Source: Eggerthellaceae bacterium (GTDB lineage: Bacteria; Actinomycetota; Coriobacteriia; Coriobacteriales; Eggerthellaceae). Taken from it: a DNA stretch of 19,988 nt. The notes under the pieces were generated by a model. The model saw only the letters and a program-made list of their open reading frames with translations. It had not been told where the DNA came from and did not search any database. Positions 6,824-12,734 of this stretch are shown here, one piece after another. Position 1 is the first letter of the stretch. Every line of letters starts with the position of its first letter. The stretch covers positions 1-19,988 of the forward strand of contig JAFUCW010000349.1 in assembly GCA_017459485.1 (NCBI GenBank), read 5' to 3'. The position numbers and the translations under genes are program-made.

Positions 6824-7257
6824 ACGATAAGATCAGCGCCCTGATAGCCCAATATGAGAGCGACGGTGATTTCACACACGTGGCCCCGACCGCAGAGATG
6901 CTTGAAGAGGCCCAGAGTCGGCTTGGTGTGGTCATCCCACAGCAATTCGTCGACTACCTTAACGCTTATAGCCACGGTGGCATTGGCGGCATCGAGATTC
7001 TCGGAATAGGACTTACTGGCAAGATGGTCTTCCTTGATGCGACGCTCAGGTATCGTGAGCACGGCCTACCCAACAACCTACTCGTTGTCGAGAACTGTGA
7101 CGAGTGGCTGTACTGCCTGGACTGCGACAACGGCAAAGTTGTCTCTTGGAGTCAGATTGACGGGACGCGATGTGAGTACCCCAGCTTTGACGACTTCCTC
7201 ATCCAGGATCTTGAAGACGCCATCGCGAATCTCTACCACAAGACTCCAAGAGCCTAA
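6820..7257 (+). CDS. SMI1/KNR4 (SUKH) family immunity protein
   Basis: 145 residues, cytoplasmic. SUKH pattern: MLEEAQSRLGVVIPQQFVDYLNAYSHGG (27-54), a glycine loop GGIEILGIG, NNLLVVENCDEWLYCLDCDNGKVVSW (85-110), and a C-terminal SFDDFLIQDLEDAIANL. SUKH proteins commonly neutralise nuclease toxins in polymorphic toxin loci, so it is the likely antidote of the LHH nuclease encoded just before it. ATG at 6820 overlaps the toxin stop (ATGA), with AAAGGA 9 bases upstream; this coupling fits toxin/immunity co-production. The gene ends 20 bases before a cell-wall-binding pseudogene on the opposite strand. Confidence 0.92.
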   Translation: MNDKISALIAQYESDGDFTHVAPTAEMLEEAQSRLGVVIPQQFVDYLNAYSHGGIGGIEILGIGLTGKMVFLDATLRYREHGLPNNLLVVENCDEWLYCLDCDNGKVVSWSQIDGTRCEYPSFDDFLIQDLEDAIANLYHKTPRA

Positions 7258-7278
7258 GAAATCCCGCCGCCGAGCGCA

Positions 7279-7748
7279 GCCCGCCGAGATCTTTGCCTTG
7301 CGCACCGTGGCGAAGGCGGAGTTGGCGTTGCCCTTGTCGTCGGCGAGCGCGAACACCGAGTTGTTCCTGCCGCACAGCGCCGCGCGCAGAGCGCGTCGTA
7401 GTAGATGGTGGGCGTTGCCACACCCGTCTTGTTGGAGCTCATGCCCAGGGTCACGTCCCAGTCGACCACGACGTGCGAGGTCTCGTGGACACCGGAGCCC
7501 CAGATGCGCACGGTGGTCATGCCCGCACGCTGCAGCTGGGACACCACCGAGTCGGGGATGGCAAGCGTGCCGCCCAGTACGACCACGCGCTTGACCCCGC
7601 ACTGCTTCATGGCCGAGAGCGTGTTCGCGTCGACGCTACTGCCGGAAACCAGGAACACGGGGATCCTCTGGGCGTAGGCCACCGGCGCGGCCGAGAGCGC
7701 GTCCTGGAAGGGCTTCGAGGTGGCCAGTATCGTAGCCAGCACAGGTAG
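7279..7748 (-). pseudogene. fragment of a cell-wall-binding repeat-2 protein (frameshifted)
   Basis: Minus-strand translation reads VLATILATSKPFQDALSAAP, then IPVFLVSGSSVDANTLSAMK and VKRVVVLGGTLAIPDSVVSQL, the pattern of putative cell wall binding repeat 2 (PF04122). Near 7385 the frame shifts; the neighbouring frame continues with ALCGRNNSVFALADDKGNANSAF. Comparing the two frames, loss of one G in a GC-rich run explains it. The 5' part (signal peptide and catalytic or surface domain) is missing; upstream is directly the extragenic repeat. Such proteins are abundant on Coriobacteriia surfaces and recombine easily. Remnant of a larger gene into which the toxin cassette may have been inserted. 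Confidence 0.8.
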
Positions 7749-7759
7749 GCTACGCAAAT

Positions 7760-7856
7760 GAGTCAGGGTACCTGTCACCTTGATTCCCTTGACTCTTTCA
7801 GATTTGAGCAATGTGTACATTCTTTCCAAGCGCAGTAGCGCAATTCGGCATGTGCC
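7760..7856. repeat. extragenic repeat copy 2
   Basis: Same order and orientation as the copy at 3135: GAGTC/GACTC-bounded 36-bp element (7760-7795), shared flank to 7823, then the block CCAAGCGCAGTAGCGCAATT at 7826-7845 continuing to 7856. The core at 7767-7779 reads GGTACCTGTCACC, the reverse complement of copy 1. It lacks the palindromic insert of copy 1. It abuts the left end of the IS3 remnant at 7860. Confidence 0.85.
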
Positions 7857-7859
7857 CAT

Positions 7860-8160
7860 TGAAGTGAACGCTTAAAAGTATCGTGTTCAAGCGCAAGAAC
7901 CCCTACCACCCGATAGGATCAGACGGCCTTCCCGAGGTCGCGCCCAACTTGCTTGACCGCAACTTTCATCAAGGCCAGCTGCGCAAGGTGCGTGTGGCCG
8001 ACATCACCTACATGCCCTTCTCCGAGATCTGTCAGAGGGCCGACGAGTACGTCGACTACTACAACCGCCACCAAGGGCAGAAGTGGTTAAACTGGAGGCG
8101 TCTAAGGAGCATACGGCCACGCTGGCCGCATAGGGTGTCTATTCTGCGGGGTCCAGATCA
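7860..8160 (+). mobile_element. internally deleted IS3-family element
   Basis: A left terminal repeat starts TGAAGTGAAC at 7860-7883 and a right terminal repeat ends the element at 8137-8160, whose complement starts TGATCTGGACCCC. Only about 300 bases lie between, against roughly 1.2-1.5 kb for an intact IS3 element. The interior is a joined piece of the OrfB transposase; OrfA and most of the catalytic core are gone, so it cannot move by itself. The bases flanking the ends (CAT and GTA) do not form a target duplication. Confidence 0.75.
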
Positions 8161-8179
8161 GTATGAAGTGAACCCCTGA
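7883..8179 (+). pseudogene. IS3-family transposase OrfB remnant
   Basis: Residues 5-44 match the integrase-type core of IS3/IS150 transposases: NPYHPIG, APNLLDRNF, then VRVADITYMP with the first catalytic Asp (Asp40). Straight after it the sequence jumps to a C-terminal transposase segment QRADEYVDYYNRHQGQKWLNW. Roughly 100 residues, including the second Asp and the Glu of the DDE triad, are deleted. The tail runs out through the right terminal repeat. No ribosome site is seen; non-functional. Confidence 0.8.
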
Positions 8180-8187
8180 AAGTAGAC
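8164..8187 (+). repeat. second IS3-type left terminal repeat abutting the right terminal repeat
   Basis: Starts TGAAGTGAACCCCTGAAAGT and agrees with the left end at 7860 in 18 of 24 positions and with the complement of the right end at 8137-8160 in 17 of 24. It is separated from that right end by 3 bases (GTA). What follows, 8188-8428, holds no IS gene that I can see, only a TTCCAA/TTGGAA inverted repeat at 8192-8212. Confidence 0.65.
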
Positions 8188-8428
8188 GCCTTTCCAAAAA
8201 GCCAAATTGGAAGTCAGGGCAACAAGTACCTTGACGCAGAAAGAGGTTCCGCGCAGTACGAAAAGGGTGGCTCCGGCGCTTCATTGTTAGCCGTTTCGTA
8301 GCTATCGTGACATGAAAGGCAGAGAGACTTTGCGCCAGCAATGAAGGGCAGCTGGCGCCATGCGGCACCTGGCAATCCGCCTGCCCCCTTTCAGTTGTCG
8401 GCATCGAAGAATTATCCAGATGCACCAA

Positions 8429-8731
8429 CTATGACGCGTTGCTGGCACAGTCCCTTGCGGCTTGCGTGTACATGCCCGGGCATCCTGCAAAAGGATGCAT
8501 CCACGCATGGCGCGGACTACTCATCATCGCCAAATAAAGACTTATTTTTGGCTCTTGTTTACCGGATTCGATGCTGTAAATTGTTTGCTTGGAAACGGCG
8601 TAGCCGGTTTTATCGCTAATGGCCTTGGCAAAGTCCTCGGCCTTTTCGTATCCTGCCTCCGTCCGCGCCGTACGAACGAAATGGCCAAAGAGCCCCTTGT
8701 CCAGACATCTCTGCAGACGCGGATCAGGCAT
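8429..8731 (-). CDS. XRE-like helix-turn-helix protein, possibly truncated
   Basis: 100 residues. Residues 12-70 read as a Cro/C1-type helix-turn-helix: FGHFVRTARTEAGYEKAEDFAKAI, then SKQTIYSIESGKQEPKISLYLAMM with the typical recognition helix and Y-IESG-K-EP turn. Predicted DNA-binding regulator, cytoplasmic. The last 30 residues (from SSPRHAWMHPF) are Cys/Met/His-rich, do not look like a normal continuation, and probably come from a frameshift or junction with the decayed DNA next door. ATG at 8731 has only a weak ribosome site. No obvious target gene; upstream of it is the long dapA leader on the opposite strand. Confidence 0.6.
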   Translation of the reverse strand: MPDPRLQRCLDKGLFGHFVRTARTEAGYEKAEDFAKAISDKTGYAVSKQTIYSIESGKQEPKISLYLAMMSSPRHAWMHPFAGCPGMYTQAARDCASNAS

Positions 8732-9005
8732 TCCACATATCGTTGCTCATGGAAGCAAGCGTGTTCACATCCCAACCATGTCGGCAGCGGCATCGCATTC
8801 CGTTTGCGTGCTCTTTTGGGAACGATGCCGAAACGCTCTTGCCTGCATAGCGCCTTGCGCGTAATATGGGCACCACGATAGAGGCGCGAGCGCGAAGAGT
8901 CCCTGTGGAGCCGCACGCAATGATGCAGGGAGGAGGCAAGCTCGCCGAACCTGGGTTTCGGGCACGGAATTCAGGTGGGGCGTCGGGGAATACCCGCCGC
9001 ACTGT
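8732..9005. other. noncoding stretch between the XRE gene and the dapA leader
   Basis: Open frames cross it on both strands, but none has recognisable protein content or a good start. No tRNA, terminator or repeat was seen. It presumably holds the promoters for both divergent genes; I could not fix a -10/-35 pair. Confidence 0.4.
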
Positions 9006-9145
9006 CTGCAGCTTCAGGCTGCAGGGGCGCTATCTTGCCACCAGGCAAACAATATGCCGCCGGCAGGACAAGCGTCCTGTCGGCGGCATATTGTTTGCCC
9101 GCCAAACCAGAGAGGCGGGCGCACGAAACGACAGGACAGCTGTCG
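9006..9145 (+). promoter_or_regulatory. multi-hairpin 5' leader of dapA
   Basis: Four hairpins in 140 bases. (1) CTGCAGC-TTCAG-GCTGCAG at 9006-9024. (2) 26-bp arms at 9044-9069 and 9074-9099, one mismatch, loop AAGC. (3) GCCCGCC at 9097-9103 with GGCGGGC at 9114-9120. (4) CGACAG-GACAG-CTGTCG at 9129-9145, just before the ribosome site. GTCCTGTCG (9074-9082) can instead pair perfectly with CGACAGGAC (9129-9137), so hairpins 2 and 4 are mutually exclusive with that pairing. No T-box or lysine-riboswitch signature is seen. Function unproved. Confidence 0.6.
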
Positions 9146-9160
9146 AGAGAGAGGTGCAGC

Positions 9161-10060
9161 ATGGCACAGTTCGACTTGAAAGACCTTAAGGGCTCGATCG
9201 TGGCATTGGTCACGCCGTTTAAGGGAGACGGCAGCGTCGACTTCGACGCACTCGGCCGGCTGATTGACTTTCACCTGGAAAACAAGACCGATGCGATCCT
9301 TGTGCTTGGCACCACGGGCGAAAGCTCCACGATGACGCACGAAGAAGACGAAGCTGTGTGCAAGTACGCCATCGAGCGCGTCGCAGGGCGCGTGCCAGTA
9401 ATTGCCGGATCGGGATCGAACGACACGCAGACCATGCTTGACAAGAGCCTAAGCTACCAAGGGCTTGGGGCCGACGGGCTGCTGGTTATTACGCCGTACT
9501 ACAACAAGGCGAACGAAGAGGGCATGTACCAGCATTTCAAGACAGTGCTCGACGCCGTCGACATCCCCTGTATCCTCTACAACGTTCCCGGCCGTACGGG
9601 GTGCAGCATCTCTGAAAGTGTCATCGAGCGCCTCCACACGCACTCCAATGCCTTGGGAATCAAGGAGGCAAGCGGGTCGATTGCCTATGCGTCGCGTGTT
9701 GCGCGCTACCTTTCGGACGACTTCCTTATGTTCTCCGGCAACGACGACATTGTCGTTCCGCTCATGGCGCTTGGTGCGCGCGGCGTTATAAGCGTGTGGG
9801 CAAACATTGCGCCTGCAACCGTGCACTCCATGGTTTTCGACTATCTTGAAGGAAGATATGATCAGGCACTTGCCACGCAGTTGGACAACCTCGATCTGAT
9901 TGCCGCGCTTTTTGCTGAAGTCAACCCGATTCCCGTCAAAGCAGGCGTCGAGCTGCTCGGCCTTTCCAACGCTGTCTACCGCCTGCCGCTCGCGCCCTGC
10001 ACCGACGCCACCCGAGCACTTCTCGAAGGGGAAATGAGGAAGCAAGGCCTCATTCAATGA
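9161..10060 (+). CDS. dapA: 4-hydroxy-tetrahydrodipicolinate synthase
   Basis: Condenses pyruvate with aspartate semialdehyde, the committed step to diaminopimelate and lysine; cytoplasmic TIM barrel, normally a tetramer. 299 residues, standard length. Thr51-Thr52 lie in LVLGTTGESSTM, Tyr140 in ILYNVPGRTG with Arg145, and the Schiff-base Lys168 in GIKEASG. ATG at 9161 is chosen because GAGAGAGGTG sits just upstream and MAQFDLKDLKGSIVALVTPF is the normal family start; an open frame extends upstream to 8975 only because it crosses the leader. It stands alone; a hairpin at 10067-10089 separates it from the convergent gene. Confidence 0.96.
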   Translation: MAQFDLKDLKGSIVALVTPFKGDGSVDFDALGRLIDFHLENKTDAILVLGTTGESSTMTHEEDEAVCKYAIERVAGRVPVIAGSGSNDTQTMLDKSLSYQGLGADGLLVITPYYNKANEEGMYQHFKTVLDAVDIPCILYNVPGRTGCSISESVIERLHTHSNALGIKEASGSIAYASRVARYLSDDFLMFSGNDDIVVPLMALGARGVISVWANIAPATVHSMVFDYLEGRYDQALATQLDNLDLIAALFAEVNPIPVKAGVELLGLSNAVYRLPLAPCTDATRALLEGEMRKQGLIQ

Positions 10061-10066
10061 TAAATA

Positions 10067-10089
10067 TGAGTCAAAGGGAGTTTGACTCA
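10067..10089. terminator. hairpin between convergent genes
   Basis: TGAGTCAAA-GGGAG-TTTGACTCA, a perfect 9-bp stem. On the minus strand it is followed by ATATTTAT, so it suits the hypothetical gene ending at 10101 best; on the plus strand, after dapA, there is no U-tract. Confidence 0.5.
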
Positions 10090-10100
10090 GGGAATCTTGC

Positions 10101-11021
10101 CTACCCGCGCAGGAACTTTTCCCACCATTCGCGCGACGCCATGCCCGTGGAGGCGAGCATGTCGAGCATGCCTTCCTGCTGGTCGATTGGAAGCGACCGG
10201 AATTCTTCCTTGAGCTGCTGCTGGAAGCGCTCGGGGTGCGCCTGCATGTCTGCCATAGCACGCTGCATTTCGGCAAACAGAGACGCATCTGGCCCTCCCG
10301 CTGGGGCGCCTGAAAAAAGCGCCGCAATGTCGGGGAATCCCGCCGAAGCGCCAGCGGCAGGCATGCTGATTGCGGGCGCGTCGTCTGCGCCCGGACGGGG
10401 CAGGTCAAGCTGGTAGAGCGCTTCAAGCATGTCGTCGAACCCCTCGGGAACACTGCTTCCGCCCTGAGAACTCTGGGAAAACACGCCCTCCTTGAACACG
10501 ATCTTCAAGTTCCAGCGCCTGGTGCCAGGTGCCGCGTCGTCAGGGTAGCTTTCGTCCCAGCCGAACACGCCTGCTCCGGCAAGGGCATCGCGCAGCCCTT
10601 CAGCCATCTTGGGTGGGACCGTGCGCGTGAAGTCTGCAACAAGCTGCCCCGCAGGGCCTTTTTCCACATGCAGGTTATAGGCGTCGGCTTCCCGCTTCAT
10701 GCTGAACAGCACGCGGCCGTTGGTACGGTCGGTGCTCGTGAACACGAAGCTGTCGAACGGCGCCGCTTCTTTTGGGGCCGTACTGCCAGCCCCCGCTTCG
10801 CTCTGGTCCGCTTCGGTAAGTGCTGCGTCGACGCCATCGCCAGTCAGTGCTCCATCAGGCACATCGCCGTCATTGGGCAGCACTCCGTCAAGCAGTGCTC
10901 CGCCAAGCACGACGCCATCGCTAGACGATACCCCGCTAGGCACATCGCCGTCACTGTCACCCACTCGGCCGAATTCGTCGGCATAGTCGTAGCTGCGCTC
11001 GTTGCAGTCGCTATTCGTCAT
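10101..11021 (-). CDS. hypothetical protein, overlaps the LCP gene
   Basis: 306 residues, not recognised. Residues 10-75 are acidic and repetitive (SDGDVPSG, SSDGVVLGG, NDGDVPDG, TGDGVD), encoded by degenerate DNA repeats. Residues 88-205 look like a folded domain (FDSFVFTSTDRTNGRVLFSMKR, FTRTVPPKMAEGLRDALAG, RRWNLKIVFKEGV). The C-terminal 80 residues are Ala/Gly/Met-rich with charged helices. No signal peptide or membrane helix is visible, so cytoplasmic or exported by an unknown route. ATG lies inside the LCP gene: the two overlap by 11 bases, so they are co-transcribed and probably coupled. The context suggests a role linked to cell-wall polymer ligation, but this is only positional. Confidence 0.8.
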   Translation of the reverse strand: MTNSDCNERSYDYADEFGRVGDSDGDVPSGVSSSDGVVLGGALLDGVLPNDGDVPDGALTGDGVDAALTEADQSEAGAGSTAPKEAAPFDSFVFTSTDRTNGRVLFSMKREADAYNLHVEKGPAGQLVADFTRTVPPKMAEGLRDALAGAGVFGWDESYPDDAAPGTRRWNLKIVFKEGVFSQSSQGGSSVPEGFDDMLEALYQLDLPRPGADDAPAISMPAAGASAGFPDIAALFSGAPAGGPDASLFAEMQRAMADMQAHPERFQQQLKEEFRSLPIDQQEGMLDMLASTGMASREWWEKFLRG

Positions 11022-12546
11022 ACGTACTGTAGTCCTTACCTATTACGACAAGAAAGTCCTCTGACATAATATACTCGAAATCGTTTTTGACCACATGACC
11101 TTCGCCCAAGTCCGAAACGATAAGCGCTGCTTCGACCGCCCTGCTGTCATCTTCGTAGACCACCAAGGTTTGCTGGTAGTCGTCGGCGTCGGCGTTGCCA
11201 ATGTCCGACACCGTGTATCCCCGAAGCTCCAAGCGCTTTTGCACAGTGGCTGCCAGGCCATTCACGCCCGAACCGTTGCGCACCGCAATAGTTCCTGTGC
11301 GCAGTGCCATCTCCCCCGCCGACTGCCCCGACGCTCCCTGTGTACCCGCATTGGCCAGCACTGTACCCGAAAGCGGGTCGACATAGCTGTCTTCGGTGGG
11401 AGGAAGCCCGGCATCTACGCGCTGCATCATTTCGCTCCAGTCGGGCTCGATTATGCGCTCGTACCAAAGATCGTCTTCGATGAACGACTCGGTCGGCATG
11501 CTTCCGGTCCACAGGTCGTTTTCGGCGTCCATACCGGAAAATGCCTGCGCAAGGGCAACTATGTCGGTCACGCTCAGGTCGGTCTGCACGGCTCCTACCA
11601 GGGAATTGACCGTTGCTGCAATGGTGACTGGATCGGACGCAAGCACCTTCGAAGCGATCGCCTGAATGACCAGACGCTGGTTGGCGGCACGGTACACGTC
11701 GCCGTTGCCATAGTCCTCGTAGGCATTGCGCGCGCGGCACAGGATAAGCGCCTGCCAGCCGTCGAGCGTCTGCGGGCCCGCTTCCAAATAGCCGCCCGCA
11801 TCTTCGTCGTAGATGTCCATGGGCACGTTCACTTCGATGCCGCCAAGGGCGTTTACTACGTCCTGCAGGCCATTCATGTCTATAAGCACGTAATGGGAAA
11901 TGCCCACGCCTGCAATGTCAGAGACCGTGGAGATGGCAAGCGGCGGGCCACCGAACGTGTAGGCAGCGTTGAGCTTTTGCGTGCCGTAGCCAGGCAGTTC
12001 CACTTGCGTGTCGCGCTGCATGGACACAAGAGTGGCCTGCTTGTTCGGCGCGTCGATGCGCGCCAGGACGACGGTGTCGGTGCGATACACGCCATCGGTC
12101 GAGTTGTTTTCGTTGCGGTCGATCGACTCGTCGGTGCCGAAAAGCGCCATGTAGAACGGCTCTTTCGTCAGCTCGGTTTGCACCAGCACGTCGTCCACGT
12201 CCCAATTGCCCGAGAGCCTGCCGTTGATACACTGAACAACGAGCAGTGCGCCCAGCACACCGATCAGAATGACAAGGAGCACCATTGCAATGCGCTGCCT
12301 TGTTGCCTTTCCCTTGCGCACCGCTTGCCGCGACTCCACGTAGCGCTGCGCTGCTGCTTCGCGCGAATAGCGCTCTTCGGACTCCGGTTGTTCGTTGGGA
12401 AGGGGGCCGCTGGTGCGGCGCTCGTTGGGAAGGGATCCGCTGGTGCGGCGCTCGGAGGGAATGGGCCCGCTTGCTCTGCGCACGGAAGACCGAGATTGCG
12501 CCAAAGGCCCCGACGATGACGTGTTGCGATTTAACCTATTTGTCAT
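11011..12546 (-). CDS. LytR-CpsA-Psr (LCP) family cell-wall ligase with LytR_C domain
   Basis: Transfers lipid-linked glycopolymers to peptidoglycan on the outer membrane face; 511 residues. A basic, disordered cytoplasmic N-terminus contains three 10-residue repeats (RRASGPIPSE type, residues 23-52). A membrane helix spans about 86-105. The LCP domain spans about 129-305: RTDTVVLARI, SMQRDT with Arg178-Asp179, LDGWQALILCRARNA, and YRAANQR with Arg286/Arg291, the residues that hold the polyprenyl phosphate. A LytR_C domain begins around 410 (VRNGSGVNGLAATV). Start ATG at 12546: no ribosome site, but TACAAT lies 6 bases upstream, suggesting a leaderless transcript. The frame extends to 12693 only through repetitive DNA. 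The downstream hypothetical gene overlaps it. Confidence 0.93.
   Translation of the reverse strand: MTNRLNRNTSSSGPLAQSRSSVRRASGPIPSERRTSGSLPNERRTSGPLPNEQPESEERYSREAAAQRYVESRQAVRKGKATRQRIAMVLLVILIGVLGALLVVQCINGRLSGNWDVDDVLVQTELTKEPFYMALFGTDESIDRNENNSTDGVYRTDTVVLARIDAPNKQATLVSMQRDTQVELPGYGTQKLNAAYTFGGPPLAISTVSDIAGVGISHYVLIDMNGLQDVVNALGGIEVNVPMDIYDEDAGGYLEAGPQTLDGWQALILCRARNAYEDYGNGDVYRAANQRLVIQAIASKVLASDPVTIAATVNSLVGAVQTDLSVTDIVALAQAFSGMDAENDLWTGSMPTESFIEDDLWYERIIEPDWSEMMQRVDAGLPPTEDSYVDPLSGTVLANAGTQGASGQSAGEMALRTGTIAVRNGSGVNGLAATVQKRLELRGYTVSDIGNADADDYQQTLVVYEDDSRAVEAALIVSDLGEGHVVKNDFEYIMSEDFLVVIGKDYSTYDE
12391..12480 (-). repeat. 30-bp tandem repeat inside the LCP gene, about 3 units
   Basis: Encodes RRASGPIPSE, RRTSGSLPNE, RRTSGPLPNE; nucleotide units share GCTGGTGCGGCGCTCG on the plus strand. 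Copy number likely varies between strains, lengthening the cytoplasmic tail. Confidence 0.8.
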
Positions 12547-12552
12547 AGGGAC

Positions 12553-12558
12553 ATTGTA
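12553..12558 (-). promoter_or_regulatory. candidate -10 of a leaderless LCP transcript
   Basis: TACAAT on the minus strand with six bases between it and the ATG at 12546. That distance would place the transcription start at or next to the start codon, matching the leaderless pattern known in Actinobacteria. No clear -35. Confidence 0.4.
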
Positions 12559-12660
12559 CCGTACGCCGCAAACCCTTGTGATGTCAGGGCGCATTTGGGG
12601 AAAAAGCACGGACGTGCACCGCACGGGCACCAACAAGCAAGACCCGCGCGAGCGCCCCCA

Positions 12661-12728
12661 CATGCGAGCTGCCCAAAGCGCGTACGAACGCACCTACACG
12701 CGAGCCGCCCAAGACTCGCGCAAACGCA
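12661..12728. repeat. degenerate 36-bp direct repeat
   Basis: Two units at 12661-12692 and 12697-12728 share CATGCGAGCTGCCCAA / CACGCGAGCCGCCCAA and end in AACGCA. The second unit contains CGCGAG...CTCGCG at 12699-12720, a possible weak terminator past the stop of murT-gatD. Otherwise the gap 12547-12734 holds nothing recognised. Confidence 0.55.
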
Positions 12729-12734
12729 CGAAAA

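Noticed and set aside
7034..7748. Plus-strand frames over the cell-wall-binding pseudogene
   Set aside because: Shadows of the minus-strand remnant; the start of one lies inside the SUKH gene in another frame.
8542..9002. Several minus-strand frames upstream of the XRE gene
   Set aside because: Cys/Arg-rich, with no motif and no start signals; they overlap the XRE gene or the noncoding stretch.
9006..9160. T-box or lysine riboswitch upstream of dapA
   Set aside because: No T-box sequence of the AGGGTGGNACCGCG type and no lysine-riboswitch core was seen; only unassigned hairpins.
8975..9160. N-terminal extension of dapA to 8975
   Set aside because: It runs through the hairpin leader, includes repeated arm sequences, and MAQFDLKD at 9161 with a ribosome site fits the family length exactly.
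11095..12519. 474-codon open frame opposite the LCP gene
   Set aside because: No recognisable domain, no ribosome site, and fully overlaps a clear LCP gene; an antisense shadow.
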